Positions 49,329 through 59,360 of a stretch of DNA of 64,000 nt are shown here, in pieces. Location: positions 43,024,047 through 43,088,046 of the forward strand of contig NC_085868.1 in NCBI RefSeq assembly GCF_034702125.1, written 5' to 3'. The stretch comes from Engraulis encrasicolus (lineage: Eukaryota; Chordata; Actinopteri; Clupeiformes; Engraulidae). A program made the translations under genes and the position numbers. Position 1 is the stretch's first letter. Every line of letters begins with the position of its first letter. Below the pieces are notes generated by a model. It was not told the DNA's origin and searched no databases. It saw nothing but the letters and a program-made list of their open reading frames with translations.

Positions 49329-50188
49329 TGTCACGGACAGAAGAGGACCCAAGAGCGCAAGTTCAAATTCAGAGTTCTTTATTGAGGGGTTCAGGGGGGA
49401 AGAGGAGTGAGATGATCGTGAGGTCTTGGGAGGTTCCGGTTCCAGGGGTGCTAGGAGTGCCAGGGGTGTCAGGGGTTCCAGGGGTGCTTGGGGCTCTGGG
49501 GTTTTTCAGGGTCCTGTGGGTTACCTGGGCTCCGGGGGGTGACCAAATGTCCGGGGGTGTCCAGTCCAAAGTGCTTAGTGTGTGTGTGTGTCCCAGTGAT
49601 GGAGCGGCGTATCGGGCTGAGGGTGGTGAAGCGTCTGGGCTCGCTCATCTGGTGGTCGGAGACCTGGGGGAACACACACACAACAGCAATATGAATGGCA
49701 GGCAGAAGTACAGATCAGGGCTGGGCAAATATCGTGGTGAGAGACAGAAGGCAGAATCGAGTTACCGGAGGGGCTGAAGATCGGAGGGTAGTCGAGATCC
49801 AGAAGGCAGGTCGGGATAGTCGGGGCAGTAGAACAAGGAGGCAGTCAAGAAAGGATCAGAATCACAGACAGGAGTCAGAGCGCAGACAGGCAGGCAGGTT
49901 ACTGGTCCAGGCATGAAGACGATCTGACAGGGCTTGGCTGAAAAACAGGGCTTGATATACTGGGAGAGGTTAGTGGGGAAATGCAGTGCAGCTGGCAGAG
50001 TAATTAGAACAGAGTGAGGCAAGGTGAGGATGGTGAGTGGGAAATGCAGTGCAGCTGGCCAGGTAACAAGAGCAGAGCAGGGCGGAGCCAGGTGGAGCTC
50101 GTTAGGCAGAGTAGGGAGAGAGTGAGCAGAGTGGCAGATAATTGAATGCAATGAAGGTTGCTACCAGGGAGAGAGAGTGCTCATGACA
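49329..50188 (-). repeat. 5' LTR of the Gypsy element
   Basis: 860 bp. In element sense U3 runs from 50188, the TATA-like box lies at about 49954-49960, the predicted transcript start near 49928, and AATAAA at 49378-49383, about 50 nt before the LTR end. The tandem GGTTCCAGGGGTGC-like units near 49435-49490 are LTR-internal. Confidence 0.95.
49919..49960 (-). promoter_or_regulatory. LTR core promoter and transcript start
   Basis: GTATATC at 49954-49960 reads as a TATA box on the minus strand. About 30 nt downstream is GTCAGATCGT (complement of 49919-49928), the sequence that pairs with the primer-binding site. The distance is as expected for TATA-directed initiation. The same arrangement is preserved in the 3' LTR at 46766-46807. 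Confidence 0.65.
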
Positions 50189-50377
50189 CGCTAAGGCCTA
50201 CTAGGTCCTTACTAAGGTTAAATTGGTAATAAATCCCTTATTGTGCATGAACAAGACGTTTGCGAATACATGCCTAACAAATGTTTGATTTTGCTTTGTA
50301 CATGCCTTACAAGTTACTTATACAGGCACATTGTATGTATTAATGCTAATAGATGTATCCCTAAAATAAAGTGTTAC

Positions 50378-50796
50378 CACTGATGATAATTATAACTACA
50401 GTCACTAAGTGAGAAAGACTGACTCGAGTCTGAAGCATACAGTATTGGGGCTAGTGTTATGAATGATAAATTGCACATGAATGCATTATTTAGCTCAGGA
50501 TATTTGGTGGTTGGCTGGTGAAGGGGTGAAGGGGTGGCCAGAGGTGGCAGTGATGAACTGAGTGTTGTTGAGCCCAGACACAGAGTGCCACAGTGTTCTC
50601 CTGATCATTCTTCATGGCACATTTAGCAAGATAGCAGGCGTGTGCAAGTCCTCATTTAAATATAGTGTAGTATATAAATATATTTAATAGCCACGCTCAG
50701 TTTCACATTTACTTTCATTTGAACCTTTACAGACTCGTAGCTCAGTTGTAAAAAAAAGGCTGATTCATGATGATTAATATCTAACTAATGTCCATG

Positions 50797-50840
<44 letters not shown>

Positions 50841-51169
50841 ATGTGTGTGTAGGCTACTTGTTATACCACTATTGTGAGGAACACAACCTGACATTTCACC
50901 TTTGCTGTGAGGACATTTGTGATTGTGAGGATATTTTGGTCAGTCCTCACAACCATTAAACATGTTGTTTTGTTGATGAAAAAACTAAAATTACAAAAAC
51001 ATTTGTTTACTGACAGGCTAGGTTATTTGTGTGTGCGTGTGCGTGTGCGTGTGCGTGCGTGCGTGCGTGCGTGTGTAGGACAAGGGCAGGGCTTTTTTCC
51101 CTTGTCTGAGTCTTGGAAATATGCGTGCAAATATGCTTGCAAATGTCCTCCAAATATCCTTTTTGATAT
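50378..51169. other. Anonymous sequence with two arrays
   Basis: Contains (GT)n at 50800-50850 and a (GTGC)/(GT) array at 51029-51076. No gene. Confidence 0.45.
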
Positions 51170-51496
51170 GGGCAGTTATGGGTAAGCAGTTAGGGCGTCA
51201 GACTTGTAGCAAAAAGGTTGCCGGTTTGACTCCCGACCCAAAAGGTTGGTAGGGGGAGTAATTAACCAGTGCTCTCCACCATCCTCCTCCATGACTGAGG
51301 TACCCTGAGCATGGGACTGTACCGCCGCATTGCTTCCTTGGGGCGCCATTGAGGGCTGCCCCCTTGCACGAGTGTGGCTTAAATGCAATTTCGTTGTGTG
51401 CCGTGTGCTGCGTGCACTTGTTGTGGAGTGCTGTGTCACAAAAACAATGGGAGTTGGAGTTCCCCAATTAGGCTTTCACTTTCACTTTCACTTCAT
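51170..51496 (+). mobile_element. SINE family S1, most complete head
   Basis: Begins GGGCAGTTATGGGTAAGCAG, with B box GGTTTGACTCC, then the family body and a tail of repeated TTTCAC. The 5' end defines the family start used for the other copies. Confidence 0.85.
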
Positions 51497-51778
51497 ATAG
51501 GCTCCCATGCCCACCACTTGTCACAAGGCCTTTGCTACATGGCCTGCTTGTCCTTGTTTGACTTTTCACCTCTCCCCAGCACTTGACCCATGTATTTTTT
51601 CTCTGGGGTTTTGATGGTGTTTGAGTGTCATACGTTTTGCACAGAGGGCTGTCTTTGCTGTACATACCAGTGGGGTGTTTTTGGTCGAAAAAGTCAATCT
51701 CTTTACACAGTAAGCTGAACTACTGTGTCAAGCTTAGCATATGAATTCAAGAGATGCCGCTTTAACAGCTGCTGCTGC
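51497..51778. other. Anonymous sequence, partly duplicated
   Basis: CTCTTTACACAGTAAGCTGA, followed about 25 nt later by CATATGAATTCAAGAGA, occurs here (51698-51756) and again at 51999-52057, flanking the family C copy: a short direct duplication around an insertion. Confidence 0.6.
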
Positions 51779-51965
51779 CAGGGTTGGTCTGGGGGAGAAA
51801 TGGGGCCCTTTTGGCTTAAAAGGCCCCCTCATAAATAGCGGCACAGAACTAACTCACCGGTGGGCCCTGCACACCGGTGGGCCCTTATTTCCAGAATTAA
51901 AAAAACAAAATGCTGCAGGGCCCACCGGGAAATGCCCGCTATGCCAGATGGCCAGTCCAGCCCTG
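51779..51965. mobile_element. Fold-back family C copy
   Basis: Starts GGTTGGTCTGGGGGAGAAAT and ends GATGGCCAGTCCAGCCCTGG; the centre is shorter than in the other copies. Confidence 0.8.
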
Positions 51966-52126
51966 GCTGCTGCCTCATTTTATCTCTTGTCTTTTCAATC
52001 TCTTTACACAGTAAGCTGAACTGCTGTGTCCAGCTCAGCATATGAATTCAAGAGAGCCCCCTTTCACAGCTGCTGCTGCTGCCATCATTTTATCTCTCTT
52101 GCCTTTTCAGTTTCCCAGTCAGTTTT
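51966..52126. other. Second half of the flanking duplication
   Basis: Repeats the TTTACACAGTAAGCTGAACT block and the CTGCTGCTGCC end of 51698-51780. Confidence 0.5.
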
Positions 52127-52443
52127 AGGGGTGTAAATCACAGCCTCCATGACGATAAGATTCAATATCGATTTCTTATTATTCGATGCGATACGATTTG
52201 ATTCATTATGATACTTAAGAATGCCCCACGATACGATACGATACGATACGATACAAAACAATACGATTCAATTCGACTTATTCCAATTACTTCTATTACG
52301 TTATGGAGCTAGGGCATTGGGCAGGGGCCAGCGATTCGATTATTTTTGATACTTAAGAATGCCCCACGATACGATGCGATTCGATTCAATCGTCAGATTA
52401 TATCGCGATATATCGATACATTTCGATTATTATTTACACCCCT
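52127..52443. mobile_element. AGGGGTGTAAAT TIR element
   Basis: 317 bp with inverted ends AGGGGTGTAAAT and ATTTACACCCCT. The interior has many CGATACGAT units, including a (ACGAT)n run at 52230-52254, and a repeated ACTTAAGAATGCCCCACGAT block. No ORF. Confidence 0.82.
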
Positions 52444-53126
52444 AGTGAGTTGTGGTGCTGACCAAATAAGACACCCTAGCATTACACATCCCTGGATGTC
52501 TTGCAGCTGTGCAACCCCAAACACAGGGAAAATGACACCAAACTGCAAACCAAATGAAAGTTTGCTCGTATCAAACATCAGGAGAGCTGTGCCTTATCTT
52601 AATCATATATGCAGTATGTCTTTGCAGACAAATAACATGTATCCACCCGCCACATCCAGATTTTGCTCAGAGAGTTCAGTGTGTGAGAAGAGCGTGGCAA
52701 TATCTGTTGAGTGGTGTTATCATCAGAGTCAAAGGAGGTGCAGTTTCATGCCACACATTTTCACAAGGCGCAGATTTAGAGGAGAGAGAGAGACAGAGAG
52801 AGGGGGTGGGGATGTGTGAGAGAGAGAGAGAGGGGGAGGGAGAGATATGTGAGAGAGAGAGGAGGAGAGAGAGATGTGAGAGTCAGTGATATGCAGAGAG
52901 AAGCTGAATATTCTCTATCTGATCTGGGCTCTCACTAAGAGACGAGGAAAGGGGATTTTTCATGAATAATTCACCAGCAGTGCATTCACAAAAACACATT
53001 CATGTGAATTCAAAGTGTGATAATAAGAGGAGGAAAAATGCTAATTTGCCTTTCCAACGACAGAAATATAAATATGAATATGATTACCTGTGTCACGTTT
53101 TCCCATAAAAAGGTCAAGCATTCATT
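52444..53126. other. Anonymous sequence with a GA-rich tract
   Basis: 52780-52882 is an impure (GA)n tract with GGGG interruptions. No gene recognised. Confidence 0.45.
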
Positions 53127-53346
53127 AGTGTTGCCAGATTTGACAGTTTCCTGCTCATTTGGGCTGTTGGATGGCCGTCTCCGGGTAAAAACAGTTTAAA
53201 ACCTCAGTTTTTCTGTAGATTTATGGCCATAGAAATCAATAATATTATGTTCAAGTTTTAGGATTTTAGTAGGCCTGCTTCTAGGCAGGTTTTGAGCCTT
53301 TTTTGGCTGGAAATCATCAGTCCCATCTGGCAGGCAACCCTGGCAC
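53127..53346. mobile_element. TGTTGCCAGA family, copy 1
   Basis: Begins GTGTTGCCAGATTTG and ends ATCTGGCAGGCAACCCTGGC; interior AGGCAGGTTTTGAGC and GGCTGGAAATCATCAG match 59709-59900. Inverted TTGCCAGA/TCTGGCAA ends. Confidence 0.75.
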
Positions 53347-53819
53347 TGATGCAACCAGCCACCTTTATGCCATGTACACAAATCCAGAGAGGGTGATGGA
53401 TGAAAGTAAACCCTGACGAACTCCCAGCTAGGGATCACTGAATGACCAATGAGAGTGCCAGGTGCACTGTGACATCAGCTGATTTGTAGCCTATGAAACA
53501 CCCAGTGTCACAGGGTGCTCTTTTTTGTTCCCCCTGCTCGACATTTAGCGAGGTAAAAAGAGGCATTCACTTCGGGGTGAATGGGCTTTATGACACCAGG
53601 TGAATTTCACACATGCACCATCAATTTCCTCCTCAGCCAGGGCACACAACCTGTCATCTCATGAAATGTTACTATGCCAGATAGACTGTGAATGCCTAAG
53701 GAGCACTGCTTGCTGAATGCGCCTACTGTTTTATTTGCATGGTCTGCGTTCTTCCTCCAAAGGACAGGCACCTGAATCTACCTTAACAATCAACTCTGGA
53801 CAGGATTGCCTGGGAAAAG

Positions 53820-53851
<32 letters not shown>

Positions 53852-55035
53852 CATGTGTTAAAGCATGTTTAAGCATGGTTGGTGTGAAAAATCAGAGCAA
53901 AAGAAGGGTGAATATCTTAATATTAACAATAGTAAAGTTGGGACCTTTTGGATTTTCCTTTGATTCTAACCCCATAAAATGGCATTGCATCAATGCATAA
54001 GTAGTCAGAAGGCAGTAAATCAGTCTGTATATTTCTGATATAAAATATCTAGGCTATCTAAAAAAAACATCTATCAACTTTTGCTGTCCTTGGGATGAAC
54101 ATAAAAGTCATGCACACACTTCTCTCTGCATGGTGCGTATAGCTCTCAAATTAAAGCTCTAACTCAGACAGCAGAGGCACGGTGGTGGAAGCAGCAATGA
54201 TTTTATACTCAGGCCTACCTACTCAGATAAGATCGGTTAAGATCTGTCCCCATCCCCACCAACAAGATTATACACATATACCTGCATGTTTTGACAGCCC
54301 CAAGGTAGGGTGTTGTTATCAGATCTGTAGAGCAATACATCAGCTGTTAAAGCCAATGACACAGAGTGTAAATTAATGATGTTTTATAAACCACCAATTT
54401 AGTTTTTACTGTGCGGTTCCTTTACAAGCTAGAGGATATAGTAAATAAGCTAAATGTATAAGTAATGCACAGCTCCCATTTCTTCACATGCAATTAGCAT
54501 GGCTATAGTGGCAAAAAGCGTCACTGTTTGCATATGTTGTACTGGTAGCCCTACCTCAGACAGCATGGTGTAAGCAGCAAGCATTTTACACTCAGGCTAC
54601 TCTGATTAGATTATTATCTATCCCCATCTCTGCCAACAGAGATTACAACATGTAGCCTACGGCACACTCTCTGTAGGTTACAGGTTTGCCAGCCCTAAGG
54701 TAGAGTGTTCTTATCAGTGCAATTATCAGCTGTTAAAATCAATGTAATTTAATGATCTCTTATATACCACCTATTTCGTATTTTAGGCTACTGTTTGCTG
54801 TTCCTTCACACGCTTGAGTAAATAAATTAAATGAGTAATGTATTCGTAGCTTCCATTTCCTCACTATGCGCATGGCTATCGGCAAAAGCTTCACTGTTTG
54901 CATACAGTATCAACATATCAAACAGGTGCTATAAGAGTTACCGGTATGTTGCTTTATGCCAATAACGACTTAAATCCCTTTGCTTGCTTCCTTGCATGCA
55001 TGAGTTTTCCCTGAAGTAGGACACTGTGTATTTAT
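53347..55035. other. Anonymous sequence with a diverged duplication
   Basis: A (GA)n tract lies at 53815-53852. The segment 54170-54460 (CTCAGACAGCAGAGGC, AGCAGCAATGATTTTATACT, CAGGCCTAC) resembles 54550-54800 (CTCAGACAGCATGG, AGCAGCAAGCATTTTACACT, CAGGCTAC), an old tandem duplication of about 370 bp. No gene. Confidence 0.5.
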
Positions 55036-55086
55036 TACATTACATTACATTATATTGCATTTGGCAGACGCTTTATAACCAAAGCG
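55036..55086. mobile_element. SINE/LINE-type tail fragment
   Basis: ATTACATTACATTATATTGC then TTTGGCAGACGCTTTATAAC, the common fish retroposon tail, inverted; it abuts the hairpin that follows. Confidence 0.5.
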
Positions 55087-55268
55087 ACTTTCAAAAGAGG
55101 ACATATTCAAGCCAACATCACAAGCAAATACAATGTGCACAGGAGATACAGAACAACAAGTGCAGTTGCAGAGGGGTTAGTTTGCAACTGCACTTGTTGT
55201 TCTGTATATCTCCTGTGCACATTGTATTTGCTTGTGATGTTGGCTTGAATATGTCCTCTTTTGAAAGT
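55087..55268. repeat. Long near-perfect hairpin
   Basis: Left arm 55087-55170 and right arm 55183-55268 are reverse complements over about 84 bp with a single 2-nt difference (an extra TA in the right arm), around a 12-nt loop. A fold-back element or a recent inverted duplication of retroposon sequence is likely. No TSD found. Confidence 0.9.
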
Positions 55269-55655
55269 TACAGAGAAGGATCTAGAAAATCCAATGCTAG
55301 CATGAGAAAGGAAATGTGGAAAATCAAAGATTAGACTATAGAAGTGAATTTTTAGAGTGAGGAGTCCGCACACTTAAAATCCTTTTTTTATTTGTTTCTT
55401 TATTCCATGGCAGGATAGTATGAAGTTTCGACTGTTGTCCACAGTCATCAGATTCTCCAAGGAGAATGAGTTTCAAAACAGTGGGTTGTCAAACTGTGGG
55501 TGTGGAGACAAAAGGCAAAAAATCTCCAAGGAGAATCTGATGAAGACAACAGTGTTAGACTGTTTACGTATTAGACGCCCCCCAATCCCATTGTTTTTAT
55601 CCTACCATGACGCAAGGCAGTACAGTACTGTGTTTGCAGTACAGTATGTCAGACC

Positions 55656-55656
<1 letters not shown>
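55269..55656. other. Anonymous sequence with a small inverted repeat
   Basis: CATCAGATTCTCCAAGGAGA near 55444 and its inverse TCTCCAAGGAGAATCTGATG near 55524 form a ~110-bp fold-back. No gene. Confidence 0.5.

Positions 55657-55748
<92 letters not shown>
55657..55748. repeat. (GATA)n microsatellite
   Basis: About 23 AGAT units; the array resumes as a short remnant at 56189-56206 beyond an inserted MITE. Confidence 0.97.
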
Positions 55749-56188
55749 CATTGACAGTAAATAGAATGGACGCCAAATCAACGCTATTTGCCATTCAACG
55801 CTTTGAAGCCAGATTTGGGAACATTCCAACTTACATTCCACCTTAGCAACGCCAAACGCAGGTGCTGATTGGACAACAACAAGACTTCTAACGGTCAATC
55901 AAACCATGTTCTGATGCTCATTGGTCAATTTAACTTTTAATATCTCTCTAAAATAAAACATCACCACAAAAAATCACCACCCTGGTAAGTTGGAGAGCAA
56001 GGGGACCTACTAGTTGAGCGAAAAATGATCCCCCTGGAGTGGCATTTAAGGGAGATACAGGGTTTTATGTCTCTCATAGGAATGAATGGGATTTGGCCAT
56101 TTTTTGGTCTTTTTGGGTCCAACCTTGGCTCCAACTTGGCTTCAACAATGAAATAGAATTTTGGCCTCCATTCTATTTACTCTCAATG
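55749..56188. mobile_element. MITE inserted in the GATA array
   Basis: 440 bp with ends CATTGACAGTAAATAGAATG and CATTCTATTTACTCTCAATG, inverted with one mismatch. (GATA)n lies on both sides, so the target duplication cannot be resolved. No ORF. Confidence 0.85.
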
Positions 56189-56206
56189 AGATAGATAGAT
56201 AGATAT

Positions 56207-56505
56207 GCTTCTCCTTTTTCTCTGGCACTACAGTGTACGCCAGGAGCAATGCTGGCCGCAGCATCTGAATTTATCAGAAACACAATTATGTTGCGCTCCC
56301 TTTTAAAAGCCTATGCATAAGTGGGATGGAGAATTCATTTATTTACATTAACTCCACTGGGTTGTGACAGTAATACATGCCTGCTATAAACGAATGAGAG
56401 ATTTTATTGAAGACCCATTTTCCTCTTGTTCTGTAAGTTAAAATGGAATGATGAATGAAAGCTTGTGTCAGATTGTATTGAGCAATTCGGGGAAAACGGA
56501 GAAGC

Positions 56506-56509
<4 letters not shown>
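56207..56509. other. Anonymous sequence
   Basis: No feature recognised. Confidence 0.35.

Positions 56510-56601
<92 letters not shown>
56510..56601. repeat. (GA)n microsatellite
   Basis: About 45 GA units followed by a short GCAGA repeat. Confidence 0.97.
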
Positions 56602-56602
<1 letters not shown>

Positions 56603-56880
56603 AGAGCAGGGCAGAGCAGAGCAGAGAAGAGCAGAGAGTTTGTATTTCCCATCCCATCCCTTACTTGCATTGAAGCACCCAAATGGAAAAAAAATGGTTT
56701 CCTATCAATTATCAATTGTTATTTTTCTCATTTTTTAATAGCATAAAAATATATTCCACCCTATGCTCTACATGAAATCAATGATGTTCATGCTGTGCAG
56801 TGATTTCTGGCACAGCTACTAAGGAAGGTTTGGAGTGCAGTGCAGGTGGGCATGTGGGGAGTGGGAGGCAGGGAAGCCGA
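56602..56880. other. Anonymous sequence
   Basis: No gene recognised. Confidence 0.35.
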
Positions 56881-57024
56881 TAAGGGGTGGGCAAAGCGGT
56901 GAGTTGTCCTGGGCCCAAGGAGATGGGGGGCTCATAATTGCATCCTCATTTACATTTACACACATTTTGAGTGGGGGGCCTTTTCAGATGACTTTGTCCT
57001 GGGCCCAGCCAAAACTGCCAGCCT
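56881..57024. repeat. Dispersed repeat family B copy
   Basis: Plus-strand order AAGGAGATGGGGGGCTC, then ATGACTTTGTCCTGGGCCCA and GCCAAAACTGCCAG. Confidence 0.7.
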
Positions 57025-57278
57025 TGGTGGGAGGGGTAAAGAGAGACAGCAGGAGGCAGCATTAAAGAGATGTAGAGATGATGGGAGAGCAAGATGGATG
57101 AATTGGGTAATAGGAGAGAGTGGGAGTTTGAGATGTCACATATTGGGTGAATTCCAATATGCAGACTCCGGTCCTCCACTTGTGCTTATGGCCTTGTCGC
57201 GCCTCCTGTCCCCGCCTCCGTGGAGAAAGCAATAACGTTTTCCAGCTGTCAGCCTAACTACAACAACTTTTGGGGGAC

Positions 57279-59360
57279 TACACAGTAAATTTGCCAGTGT
57301 TAATTTTGCAGTGTTAAGGGTTATTAACACTATTGGAGTAATTCCAACACCAAATGGAGTGAGATGCTCTCCAGTGTCAGTGACAAATGAAGTTGTTAAA
57401 TTGTGTGGAGTTAGAAGTACTCCAGAGAGCCCCCGCCTCCTCGAGGTGATGGAGTTTGTCTGCGCCATTGTATGCCCTAGTAACAGAGAACGTAAAGAAA
57501 ACGTTTGACTTTTGGTTCTCTAAAGGTTGGGGTTATTACCAAACCAAAATCTACCACTTACAAACGTTCCCTTTGGTTACAGTAAAAACCAAGCAGCCAT
57601 TGGTTCCGGTTCGGTTCTGGATACGTTTCGGATATGTCATTTTTTGTTCTGTTTCGGTTCTCACTGGGTTGCCAGGAAAGTTTAATTTAAGTTCCCAGAA
57701 CGATATATGTGTGGTTCCCATTCCAATCCCTCGCCGTTCTCTCACCGTACCTTTATTGCTTTTCATGTTTGTTCCCTCATCGTTCTCATATGGTTCCCAT
57801 AACCTTGATGGTTACATTATAGGTCTGGTCACGTCATAAGCAATGCAATGAGCATAAGCAATGATGACTGTCCACCCGATTAAATCATATACGTCTACAT
57901 ATTAGTAACAGTATTTCCTCCAGATTTAATCATGCACACAATCTTTTTTTTCATTTATTCCATTTCATTCATTTAACTCAACTTGGTTGGGTTGATCTAA
58001 GGTTTGGCTGTGCACACAACATCACACAAAAGATGTGTTGAGTGAAAGAAATAACTTGAGAACTTGTTACACCTTTGCCGGTAACAAGCAGGCCCCTCAC
58101 AACCAATCTGTCCATCAGCGCCTTGCCAAACCTAATTACTTAGGGCTGGTATATCATGACTCAATTACTTGCACCTGAAAAACTCCTAATCAATCTGGTC
58201 ACATGGTACTCTTGAGCCTGTATATAAACCTGGACTGTCACAGTGCTTTAAATATTTGCCTGCCTGCCTGCCTGCTGGCTGGTCAGCATGGCACAGCATA
58301 GCGCTTGTTTACCTGCTTTGCAAGCAAGCTAAAGGCGCTTTTGGCTTATGGCATTTGTTAGCTACATCTTGTGCCTTGCTTTGTGAGCTAGTCAGTAACA
58401 GCACATGTTACATTGTTTGCTCCATTGTGCACTTGATGTTTGCAAGCAAGCTAAAGGCGCTTTTGGCTTATGGCATTTGTTAGCTACATCTTGTGCCTTG
58501 CTTTGTGAGCTAGTTAGTAACAGCACATGTTACATTGCTTGCTCCATTGTGCACTTGATGTAGATGGTATGGTTACTGTATATTTTAAACTTCATTAAGG
58601 AAAACATTTGGTATTAATCCCCACTAAATAGTGTTCATACATGCTCAGCTGATATTTCTCTCACATTGTGGTGCAGTACAGTATAGACTGATGTATAAAA
58701 TGTAGACATTTAACATGTTTTTAGCAACTTTAAACATAATCTCAAGAGAGCAGTGTGGCAAACTGATGCCAGGCACAGGGTGTTTCAGTCATGGTAGAGG
58801 ATGGGAGGTGCTTAATTACCATGATCAGGGTACCTCAACTATGGTGAGAGATAGTGGGGCAGGACCAAAACACATTCACAATAATAAACAAGGTTGGGGG
58901 AACATCAGGAGCATATCTAAGGAACCAAATATGCAACCAACAAGGTTAAGGGAACCATATGGGAATGGCAAGGGAACAAACATGACATGAACAGGAATAA
59001 AGTGACGGTGAGAGAACAATAAGGGAACGGAATGGGAACTACACATATAACATTCTAGGAACGAAAATTAAACTTTCCTGCCAACCAAGTGAGAACGGAA
59101 AAATAACTAAACATGACTCTCTGGGGACGTACCCAGAACTAAACTGGAACCAAGGGCTTGTGTTCCAGGAATCTTCTTAGAAGTAAAAATTGTTAGTAGG
59201 GTGCTCCCCGAAACTGCTTTACTCTTTATAGTGTTAGCTTAACACTATAAATCTAACACCAGTGTTTAACACTGATCTGGAGCAGGACCAAATAGACACT
59301 AGAACAGTGTTAATTTTAACTCTTTAAGTGTCATTTTAACACTACACAATTTACTGTGTA
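57279..59360. mobile_element. 2.08-kb long-inverted-repeat element
   Basis: The outer ends TACACAGTAAATTT and AATTTACTGTGTA are inverted and match the small MITEs at 3239 and 13321. An inner inverted pair, about 57590-57813 against 58933-59160, is about 225 bp long and clearly diverged (GGTTCCCATAACCTTGATGG opposite AGGTTAAGGGAACCATATGG). No transposase frame was found. It may be one large non-autonomous element or a MITE enclosing another. Confidence 0.7.
58319..58561. repeat. 122-bp tandem duplication
   Basis: Units 58319-58440 and 58441-58561, each starting TGCAAGCAAGCTAAAGGCGC and ending GTGCACTTGATG, differ at only about three positions. Located in the centre of the long-inverted-repeat element. 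Confidence 0.93.

Larger units (their letters stand above)
46177..50188 (-). mobile_element. Ty3/Gypsy chromovirus-type LTR retrotransposon, internally deleted
   Basis: Two LTRs of 859 and 860 bp enclose a 2293-bp interior. In element sense: 5' LTR, primer-binding site, the first 46 codons of gag, a junction, then the end of pol (RNase H, integrase, chromodomain), a polypurine tract and the 3' LTR. Most of gag, protease and RT are missing, so it cannot be autonomous. No perfect 4-6 bp TSD abuts the LTRs: the left flank ends ACTAA and the right flank starts CGCTAAG, sharing only CTAA out of register. Pol motifs and the chromodomain place it with Tf1/sushi-like chromoviruses. Confidence 0.93.
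46090..50377. mobile_element. MITE split by the Gypsy insertion
   Basis: The left arm 46090-46176 (GTAACACTTTATTTTAGGGA, TACATCTATTAG, TAACTTGTAAGGCA) is inverted on the far side of the Gypsy element, ending ...TCCCTAAAATAAAGTGTTAC at 50377. The interval 50189-50377 is the right half. The MITE therefore predates the LTR element. Confidence 0.88.
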
